Source: Flavobacteriaceae bacterium (GTDB lineage: Bacteria > Bacteroidota > Bacteroidia > Flavobacteriales > Flavobacteriaceae). From it: a DNA stretch of 52,668 nucleotides. The notes beneath the pieces were generated by a model. That model saw only the letters and a program-made list of their open reading frames with translations. It was not told the DNA's origin and did no database searches. The DNA lies in NCBI GenBank assembly GCA_014238425.1, contig JABABD010000034.1, positions 1 through 52,668 on the forward strand. The letters run 5' to 3'. Below, piece by piece: positions 27,520 through 35,200 of this stretch; within the stretch, counting starts at the first letter, position 1, and every line of letters begins with the position of its first letter. The position numbers and the translations under genes were made by a program.

Positions 27520-28926
27520 CTAAAGTGTCGAAGGACATACAAAATCTGTTGTTGCTAAATCCGTTTTCTTAATTGCTCCAAAACCACCAGCTACATCTAT
27601 GACATCGTTAAACCCTCTTGCTTTTAGTATTGAAGCTGCTATAACGGATCGGTAACCACCAGCACAATGAATATGATAAGCTTTACTTTGATCGATATCG
27701 GACATATTTTCATTGATATAATCTAAGGCAAAATGTTGTGCGTTTTCTAAATGCATAGATTTGTATTCACCATCTTTTCGAACATCCAACACATTAATGC
27801 CTTGATTTTTCATTCTACCAGCAAACTCTTCAGCTGAAATTGACTCAAGTGTTTCAATATCTTTTCCAGAACTCTTCCATGCTTCAATACCACCTTCTAG
27901 ATAACCGAGCGTATTGTCGTAACCCACACGAGATAGTCGAGTAACTGCTTCTTGAGACTTACCCTCTGGAACAACTAATAATATAGGTTGATTTAAATCT
28001 GTTATAAGTGCGCCAACCCAAGGAGCGAAACTGCCGTTTAATCCAATAAATATAGAATTAGGTATGTGTGCTTCAAGAAAATCTTTTTGATGACGCACAT
28101 CTAATACTAAGGCTTCTTCATGATTAGCTAATGCTTCAAACGCTTCCGAATTTAAAGCTACATCTCCTGTCTTAAGAACAGTTTCAAAATCGTTATAGCC
28201 AGTTTTATTAAGCATGGCGTTTTTTGCAAAATATTGTGGAGGTGGTGGCATTCCGTCTAAAACTTCTTTTACGAATTCGGCTTTTGTCATATCGCCTCTT
28301 AATGCGTAATTAGTATTCTTTTGATTACCAATGGTGCCTACAGTCTCTTTACTTAAATTTTTTCCACAAGCGGATCCAGCTCCATGAGCCGGATATACAA
28401 TGACTTCGTCTTCTAAAGGCATAATCTTATGTCGAAGAGAATCGTACAACATACCTGCTAAGTCTTCTTTAGTGATGTCGGATTTAATAGCTAGATCTGG
28501 ACGACCTACATCTCCTAAGAATAATGTATCTCCCGAAAAAAGCGCATGATTTTGTCCATTTTCATCTATGAGAAGATAACAACTCGATTCTGGAGTATGA
28601 CCTGGAGTATGTAATACCTTTAACGTAATAGCACCTAATTTAAATTCTTCGTTGTCTTTTGCACTATATATATCGAAATCTGTTTTTGCCATTGGGCCAT
28701 AGATAATGGTAGCTCCTGTTTTCTTGGCTAAATCGACATGGCCAGACACAAAATCTGCATGAAAATGAGTTTCAAAAACATATTTTATGTTAGCGTTATT
28801 GGCTTTTGTTTTATCTATATAAGATTGGGTTTCTCTTAAGGGATCAATAATGGCGACTTCGCCTTCAGATTCTATGTAATAGGCTCCTTGTGCTAAACAA
28901 CCCGTATATATTTGCTCGATTTTCAT
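27520..28926 (-). CDS. MBL-fold hydrolase with two rhodanese domains (persulfide dioxygenase-like)
   Basis: 468 residues. Residues 1-230 form a metallo-beta-lactamase domain of the ETHE1/persulfide dioxygenase type: THFHADFVSGH, HTPGHTPES, SGDTLFLGDVGRPDL and YPAHGAGSACG supply the metal ligands. Two rhodanese domains follow. The first (VLDVRHQKDFLEAHIPNS) has no active-site Cys and is probably structural. The second (NVLDVRKDGEY, then HCAGGYRSV) keeps the catalytic Cys. Predicted to oxidise glutathione or other persulfides and transfer sulfane sulfur. Last gene of the minus-strand sulfur operon. Confidence 0.92.
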   Translation of the reverse strand: MKIEQIYTGCLAQGAYYIESEGEVAIIDPLRETQSYIDKTKANNANIKYVFETHFHADFVSGHVDLAKKTGATIIYGPMAKTDFDIYSAKDNEEFKLGAITLKVLHTPGHTPESSCYLLIDENGQNHALFSGDTLFLGDVGRPDLAIKSDITKEDLAGMLYDSLRHKIMPLEDEVIVYPAHGAGSACGKNLSKETVGTIGNQKNTNYALRGDMTKAEFVKEVLDGMPPPPQYFAKNAMLNKTGYNDFETVLKTGDVALNSEAFEALANHEEALVLDVRHQKDFLEAHIPNSIFIGLNGSFAPWVGALITDLNQPILLVVPEGKSQEAVTRLSRVGYDNTLGYLEGGIEAWKSSGKDIETLESISAEEFAGRMKNQGINVLDVRKDGEYKSMHLENAQHFALDYINENMSDIDQSKAYHIHCAGGYRSVIAASILKARGFNDVIDVAGGFGAIKKTDLATTDFVCPSTL

Positions 28927-28996
28927 TTTGTATATAATCTAAAATTTTGTTTCAAAGATACGAAATAGAGATATTTATTTTTATGATTTATGTCAA

Positions 28997-29800
28997 TCAT
29001 GATAAGTACAGCTCTTTGTATAAAATGAATACTGCCATCACCAATACAAACCAACCAAAACCTTTTTTTAATCCTTTTTCACTGATAAACTTAGTGAGAT
29101 AAACCCCAATGATTATTCCAATGATTGAAATACCAGTAAAGGATAATAAAAATTGCCAGTCGATATTGAGATGATGTACATCTCCTAAAAAACCTATAAG
29201 TGATTTGGCAGAAATTATAAGCAGAGAAGTACCTATTGCTTTTTTCATAGGTAGTTTTGCAAGTAATACTAATGCAGGGATTATTAAAAAGCCACCGCCA
29301 GCACCCACGATTCCTGTCAAGACACCAACTACTAAACCTTCTAAACCAATTAAAGGGAAATTATAAGAGACTTCAATTTCTTTTAGTACGTTTTTTTTCT
29401 TTGATTTAATCATAGATATGGCTGCAAAAAGCATGACCAATGCAAAAAACACCATAATAAAAATGTCTTTTGTAACTACAAAATCTTTAATTGAAAATAA
29501 TGCCTCAGGAATAGAAGGTATTAAAAATCGCCTTGTTAGATATACAGCAATGAAGGCGGGAATTGCAAAAATTACTGCAGTTTTTATGTCAACTAAACCC
29601 TTGTTGAAATTTTTGTAAGCACCTATTAATGAAGTCACTCCAACAACAAATAATGAATATGCCGTCGCAATAACTGGATTTAGACCAACTAAGTATACCA
29701 TAATTGGCACAGTGAGTATAGAGCCGCCCCCACCTAGTAGACCTAATGTCAAGCCAACAATAAGAGCGCCTAAATACCCTAATATTTGAGTGGTATCCAT
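28997..29800 (-). CDS. TSUP family (TauE/SafE) sulfite/sulfur anion permease
   Basis: 267 residues, about eight transmembrane helices, with the two family glycine motifs GLLGGGGSILTVPIMVYL near the start and GIVGAGGGFLIIPALVLL in the second half. Known relatives export sulfite or sulfoacetate. One base separates it from the upstream YeeE half, so it is translationally linked to the sulfur genes. Confidence 0.92.
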   Translation of the reverse strand: MDTTQILGYLGALIVGLTLGLLGGGGSILTVPIMVYLVGLNPVIATAYSLFVVGVTSLIGAYKNFNKGLVDIKTAVIFAIPAFIAVYLTRRFLIPSIPEALFSIKDFVVTKDIFIMVFFALVMLFAAISMIKSKKKNVLKEIEVSYNFPLIGLEGLVVGVLTGIVGAGGGFLIIPALVLLAKLPMKKAIGTSLLIISAKSLIGFLGDVHHLNIDWQFLLSFTGISIIGIIIGVYLTKFISEKGLKKGFGWFVLVMAVFILYKELYLS

Positions 29801-29801
29801 G

Positions 29802-30215
29802 TTAATGTGGTAGTTTGTCTTTTAAAAGACCGTAGATAAAAGTACCTAAAGTTGCGGATAATAAAACAATGATCATTGTGATTGCACCAGCTCCAATAAG
29901 TATGTACATAGGTCCAGGGCAGGCTCCTGCCAACGCCCAACCTAGCCCAAATATAATGCCACCAGTGATGTAATTTACTTTACCTTTATTCTTAGGAGGA
30001 ACGGAGATTGCTTTGCCTTCCATATTTTTTAGACCTATTTTTTTTGCAATACTAAGAAGCAGAATACCTGTAATAATTGCAGAACCTATTATACCATACA
30101 TATGAAACGATTCAAAACGAAACATTTCATAAATGCGATACCAGGAAACAGCTTCAGACTTTAGGAGTACAATTCCAAAAATAATTCCGACAATCAAGAA
30201 TTTGATGTATTTCAT
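29802..30215 (-). CDS. YeeE/YedE family transporter, second half (DUF6691 type)
   Basis: 137 residues with four transmembrane helices and the motif GWALAGACPGPMYILIG carrying a conserved Cys. In other bacteria the YeeE thiosulfate channel is one polypeptide of two similar halves; here, as in many Bacteroidota, the halves are separate genes. Lies 11 bp downstream of its partner. Confidence 0.9.
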   Translation of the reverse strand: MKYIKFLIVGIIFGIVLLKSEAVSWYRIYEMFRFESFHMYGIIGSAIITGILLLSIAKKIGLKNMEGKAISVPPKNKGKVNYITGGIIFGLGWALAGACPGPMYILIGAGAITMIIVLLSATLGTFIYGLLKDKLPH

Positions 30216-30226
30216 TAGATCTATAT

Positions 30227-30784
30227 TTAGAAGATTAGAGGATATATTAGATGAATCATAACTAAGCCTCCTATAAAAAAGCCAATAACAGCGATTAAGG
30301 ATGGTAACTGTAAACTACTTAGCCCTGTAATGGCATGCCCAGATGTGCAGCCGCCAGCATAACGTGCTCCAAAACCAACAAGAAAACCACCGATTATCAA
30401 AATAGATAAACCCTTAATGGTGAAAATTGCATCCCAAGAATAAAGTTCAGGAGGTAACAATGTTTTTCCAACGTTATTGAAACCAAGTTCTTGTAAATGA
30501 CCTATGGTTTGGGTATTTAGATTAATATCAATAGGCTCGGAGAGAAGGAATTGCCCAATAAAACCTCCGATGATAGCGCCAAGAACTACAACCAAACTCC
30601 ATTTTTTTTCTTTCCAATCGATATCAAAGAAACTAGCTCTTTTTCCTGCACCAGCTATTGTGCAAAAAGTACGTAGGTTAGACGACATGCCAAATGTCTT
30701 ATTGAAATAAATCAAGGTAAACATGATTATTGCAATTAAAGGGCCAGTTATGTACCATGGCCATGGTTGTAAAATGAAATCCAT
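30227..30784 (-). CDS. YeeE/YedE family transporter, first half
   Basis: 185 residues from the ATG at 30784 ([19 protein letters not shown]), the usual N-terminus. The frame stays open to an ATG at 30838, which would add 18 residues. The channel motif [17 protein letters not shown] contains the conserved Cys that moves thiosulfate in characterised YeeE. Transmembrane helices throughout. First gene of the operon YeeE-a, YeeE-b, TSUP, MBL-rhodanese, which together import and oxidise reduced sulfur. Confidence 0.9.
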   Translation of the reverse strand: MDFILQPWPWYITGPLIAIIMFTLIYFNKTFGMSSNLRTFCTIAGAGKRASFFDIDWKEKKWSLVVVLGAIIGGFIGQFLLSEPIDINLNTQTIGHLQELGFNNVGKTLLPPELYSWDAIFTIKGLSILIIGGFLVGFGARYAGGCTSGHAITGLSSLQLPSLIAVIGFFIGGLVMIHLIYPLIF

Positions 30785-30922
30785 ATAGCAAAAAAACTTT
30801 GGTGCGAATATAAAAGTTGTTTGCAAGTAATTGATCATTACTATGATATAACTTTTGAATTTTTTCAGAAAAACGCTTCCTTTTTTTCGGAGGAATTTTA
30901 TATGAAGTTTTAAGAAAAGTCA

Positions 30923-30930
30923 TATATTTG
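30923..30930 (+). promoter_or_regulatory. -7 box for tRNA-Arg
   Basis: TATATTTG matches TAnnTTTG and continues CATCCG, the same ten-base string TTTGCATCCG as at the tRNA-Glu promoter. The tRNA begins 13 bases downstream. Confidence 0.65.
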
Positions 30931-30943
30931 CATCCGTTTTATC

Positions 30944-31017
30944 GGCCTCGTAGCATAACTGAATAATGCACTTGATTACGGCTCAAGAGATTACAGGTTT
31001 GAATCCTGTCGAGGTCA
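30944..31017 (+). tRNA. tRNA-Arg (anticodon ACG)
   Basis: Acceptor stem GGCCTCG/CGAGGTC, D-stem GCAT/ATGC, anticodon stem CTTGA/TCAAG around loop TTACGGC (anticodon ACG, wobble A expected to become inosine), T-arm ACAGG-TTTGAAT-CCTGT. No encoded CCA. A second copy of its last 14 bases lies 263 bases downstream. Confidence 0.96.
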
Positions 31018-31026
31018 CGAATAAAC

Positions 31027-31080
31027 AAAAAAGCTAAACGTCAAATCAAGCTCGCTTGAATTTGTAAGTTTGGCTTTTTT
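31027..31080 (+). terminator. terminator of tRNA-Arg
   Basis: AAAAAAGCTAAAC (31027-31039) pairs with GTTTGGCTTTTTT (31068-31080) through one T-G pair. An inner hairpin TCAAG-CTCG-CTTGA stacks within it. The T-tract completes the terminator. Confidence 0.8.
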
Positions 31081-31290
31081 GTTTTCAAAGCGGAGCTTTT
31101 TCAGGAAAGGCGGTTAGCCAATCCTGTTGTTTTCAAAGCGCGATGTGCAACGAAACTTTAGTGGAGTTGTAGAGCTTTTTTAGGAAAGGCGTTAGCCAAT
31201 CCTGCTGTTTTCAAAGCGTGACGTGCAGCTAAAATTTATCGTAGTTGTAGAGCTTTTCAGGACCCGCACGACAAACCCTGTTGAGGTCAC
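31081..31290. repeat. degenerate 78-bp tandem repeats ending in a tRNA-Arg 3' fragment
   Basis: Three imperfect units begin GTTTTCAAAGCG at 31081 (shortened), 31129 and 31207. Each continues with AGAGCTTTTT..AGGAAAGGCG and GTTAGCCAATCCTG in the first two. The third ends CCTGTTGAGGTCAC (31277-31290), which differs from the tRNA-Arg 3' end (CCTGTCGAGGTCAC) at one base. No gene is present. Confidence 0.75.
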
Positions 31291-31292
31291 TA

Positions 31293-31770
31293 GATTAAAT
31301 TTTAATTTGCTTATTAAAAATGAGTTATGGTTTTTATCGAATCTGTGACTAATCACTTTTCTGTTACTCAACAGAAAAGCAAATTCCTGATGCTTTTTGC
31401 TGAGTATTTATGACAATAATTTTTGATTGTAAGGAAAATCATTAGTAATTGTAAGGCGTTTTTTAATCAAAAAATCAGATAAAACACTAATTTTATCGAC
31501 ATAAGGACCAAAAGCTAAAATCATTGAACAATATTACCTACTCTCTTAAAGAGCGATAAAGTATATTAATTACCAAAATTAGGTTTGGTATATTCTACTT
31601 TATGTTTAGTTTTTAAGAATTAAGATAATATTCCCTCAATAAATTAAATCAATCAAGATTTTAAGTTTTAGACTTTTAACTGGCTAAATCATAGCCAGTA
31701 GAATATGTATAAAAAAAATAATTAACTGCAAATTAATCCAATAATGAAGAATATGAAATAAAACAAAAAT
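31293..31770. other. gene-free leader region with several hairpins
   Basis: No credible coding frame. Three perfect stem-loops are present: CTTTTCTGTT/AACAGAAAAG (31356-31379), TACCAAA/TTTGGTA (31571-31590) and ACTGGCTA/TAGCCAGT (31679-31699). A TAGGTTTG box (31580-31587) matches the -7 consensus and lies inside the second one. The region is the likely promoter and leader of the giant adhesin locus. Confidence 0.5.
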
Positions 31771-31815
31771 GACCCCGCAATTGTGAAACTTTGGACGGTA
31801 CGCAAAAGCAGGGTC
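31771..31815 (+). promoter_or_regulatory. compact palindromic element, candidate structured leader RNA
   Basis: GACCC (31771-31775) pairs with GGGTC (31811-31815). Inside, TTGTG (31781-31785) pairs with CGCAA (31801-31805) with one G-U, leaving loop AAACTTTGGACGGTA. It stands out as GC-rich in AT-rich surroundings, 31 bases before the ATG at 31847. It resembles no riboswitch class I can match fully; the GTACGCAAAAGC segment recalls part of GEMM-type c-di-GMP aptamers, but the remaining landmarks are absent. It could alternatively be a protein operator. Confidence 0.4.
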
Positions 31816-31846
31816 GGGATAATAATTGATTAATAAACCAATCATT

Positions 31847-32215
31847 ATGAGGAGATATTTTCAAAATACTCATTCAGAAGCTTTCTTGCTTCCAGATGAA
31901 TATCCCTTAAACTCTCAGAAGAAATACAACCGTATTACTTCAAGTCCACAATATATATATAAACTTTTATATTCTATAAGATTTGAAACAATAGTCTATA
32001 AAATTAGCCATGTAGTCATAAGTTTCCCTAAAACCTTACAGTCCAAAATAGAGGATGCGTTAACTCTTTCCTTCTCATGGAGAGGTAATAGTACATTCAA
32101 TAATTACTTAAATAGATTTCTAAATATTCTTGAGGCCATTATAATATACAGGCTTGATCATTTAAAAAAAAAGTCAAATAGATCAATACCCCAAACATTA
32201 AATAATCAGTATTAA
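31847..32215 (+). CDS. uncertain 122-aa ORF before the giant adhesin
   Basis: Open from the ATG at 31847 (a TTG at 31826 would add seven residues), ending 12 bp before the adhesin start. No signal peptide or transmembrane segment. It begins MRRYFQNTHSEAFLLPDEYP and is rich in Ile, Asn, Lys, Tyr and Ser. I recognise no family. An open frame this long is unusual in such AT-rich DNA, yet residue usage (few Gly, Asp, Ala) differs from its neighbours, so it could be a decayed gene or a translated leader. Co-transcription with the adhesin is likely. Confidence 0.35.
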   Translation: MRRYFQNTHSEAFLLPDEYPLNSQKKYNRITSSPQYIYKLLYSIRFETIVYKISHVVISFPKTLQSKIEDALTLSFSWRGNSTFNNYLNRFLNILEAIIIYRLDHLKKKSNRSIPQTLNNQY

Positions 32216-32227
32216 TAATATAGATAT

Positions 32228-35200
32228 ATGAAAAATTTTACACTAACCTTAATTAACTCAAAAAGTAAAATACTGTGTTCGGTTTTTAGACTTAGCATTA
32301 TGGGATTATTACTTTTTTCTTCATATAACGTTAAAGCACAAGGTCCTATTTGTGGACAGGCAGAAGTTTTGTGTACACCTAATACAGCTTTTCCAGCAGA
32401 AACGGCAGCTGCCGATTTAGGCCCGTTACCTGTTTGTGGTACCGCAGGAGTAGGTCCAGGTTTTCCAGTTGATCCTTTTTTACAGAGTACACCAAATCCA
32501 GCATTTTATACATTGCAAGTGGTAGAATCTGGTGACATGTATTTATTTATTAATACAGCACCAGCTCTTGATGTAGATTTTGCAATTTGGGGACCATTTG
32601 CTTCTCCAGATACTGTGGCAAACTGTGCTGGTGGAAACTTTCCGCCAGGTATACCTATAGATTGTGATTACAGTACAGATCCTTCAGAGCAAATTGATGT
32701 TCCAGGCGTTATAGCTGGTGAGGTCTATATTCTAATGATTGCAAACTTTTCGGGAGCAGCGACAGACATAACCTTATCTCCAAATAATAATCACGGAACA
32801 AATACAGCCACTTTAGGTGGACCAATGGCTTTTGATGGGACTCAAACGACATCTTTTACTACAGATGATACCTCAGTTAACCTGATAATATCACCTCCAG
32901 CAAGCGATCCAAATGTTACAGGAGTGGTATTCTCAGGCACAGGAATTACAGACACGGTCAATGGAACTTTTGATCCTGCCACAGCTGGAATTGGTGTTCA
33001 TACAGTCACAGTGATGGCTACATCTTATTTATGTGCAGTAATGAGAACAATTGATATAACAGTCCTTGCTCCACCAGTAGATACTGATGGAGATGGTGTG
33101 CCAGATAGCGTTGACCTTGATGATGACAATGATGGTATTCTTGATACAGAAGAAGGTTTGTGCACGCCAATGCCAACTGGAACTTGGTCAGGCACTAATC
33201 CAGGAGCTGGCTCAAACGCACCATTTTCTTTTACATCGAGTGCCAATGGCGTAAATATTACGGCTTCCGTGACTTTTTCAGGTGCAGCTGATAATTTTGG
33301 TAGTAACAATACAGAAACCTTTGGGCCTACCAATTTCTGGACCTCCAATGCTGGAGCCTTGAATGGGGCCAGTGCATTCTTATTGGACATCAATTGGGAT
33401 GGTGTGCCTGAAACAGGCTTGACAGATATTGATCTTCCAGGTGATGATCAAGGCTCAGGAACTTTTACAATAACTTTTGACCAACCAGTGGTAGATCCTG
33501 TTCTGCATATAGATAGAATAGGGGGAAGCGCTACTTCAGGACCAACGATCATATCCAATTCACTACAATTGGAGCTGACTTCTGCAGGGACATTAAGTAG
33601 ATTATCAGGGACCGATGATTTTGAAGTGGTTGGTAATTTTATTCAACGAGCAGAGGACGAGAACCTTACAGTCTCTGGTACGGAAGCTGCTCAACCTTTA
33701 TTGGAAGGCACGGCTGCTGGATCAGTAAGGATAGAAGGAACGCATACAAGCATTACCTTTAATTGGAAAGGTATTGGTGTAGAAGGTTTTGGCGGTGATG
33801 CTTTGGACATTATTATTGAATCCTGTGCCTCAAGGGATACAGATGGCGATGGTATACCTGATTATTTGGATTTAGATTCAGATAACGATGGTATTCCAGA
33901 TAATATAGAAGCTCAATCAACAGCTGGATATATACCGCCAAATGGCGATGCTGGCCCTGGGAACAATGGAGTGGACTCAGCCTACACCGGCGGTTTGACC
34001 CCAGAAAACACAGATGGTACTGATGATCCAGATTACATAGATACAGACTCCGATAATGAAGGAGGCGATGATACCACAGAAGCAGGAATTACTTTAGCAA
34101 ATAATGATGCAGATGACGATGGACTAGATGACAATACAGATGCCACCGCAGATTATAGCGATGTTAATGGTACATTTGACGATACGCAAACAGACAATTT
34201 TCCAGATGCAGATGGCGATGTCAACTCAGGCGGAGATGTAGATTGGAGGGATGACACCTTTGATACACCGCTCACAGATACAGATAATGATGGTGTTGCA
34301 GATAGCGTTGACCTTGATGATGACAATGATGGTATTCTTGATACCGAAGAAGGTTTGTGTACGCCACAACCCACAGGAACTTGGTCAGGCACTAATCCAG
34401 GAGCTGGTTCGAACGCACCATTTTCTTTTGCATCGAGTGCCAATGGCGTAAATATCACAGCAGCTGTGACTTTTTCTGGCGCTGCAGATAATTTCGGTAG
34501 TAATAATACAGAAACTTTTGGAGTCACTAATTTCTGGACTTCTAATGCTGGACCTCTGAATGGGGCCAGTGCATTCTTATTGGACATTAATTGGGACGGC
34601 GTTCCCGAAGCAGGCGGAACAGATATAGATCTTCCAGGTGATGACCAAGGATCAGGAACCTTTACGATTACTTTTGATAGCCCTGTAGTGGATCCTGTAC
34701 TTCACCTTGATCGAATAGGAGGTAATTCAGGTGTGATATCGAATTCAGCACAATTTGAATTGGTATCTCCAGGCACTTTGATCAGATTGTCAGGTACTGA
34801 TGATTTTGAAGTTATTGGCAACTTCATTCAAAAAGCTCCAGATGTGACCCTCACAGCCACAGGAACGGAAGCCGCGCAACCCTTAACAGAAGGTACAGCA
34901 GCAGGCTCGGTAAGAATAGTAGGTACACATACCAGCATCACCTTTAATTGGAAAGGTGTTGGTGTTGAAGGTTTTGGCGGTGATGCTATTGATGTCATCA
35001 TAGAATCCTGTGCTTCTAGAGATACAGATGGTGACGGTATACCTGATTATTTGGATTTAGATTCAGATAACGATGGTATTTATGATGTGATAGAAGCTGG
35101 AGGAACAGCAAGTACAACACCTGGTCAAGAGGGTCGAGCTGCAGATGACGATGATAACGCTGACAATACAGGAAGTAATGGTATTCCAACTTCGGCTGGA

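Noticed and set aside
31771..31815. Assignment of the leader element as a GEMM-I c-di-GMP riboswitch
   Set aside because: Only the ACGCAAAAGC-like segment is similar; the 5' half, receptor and second helix of the aptamer are missing.
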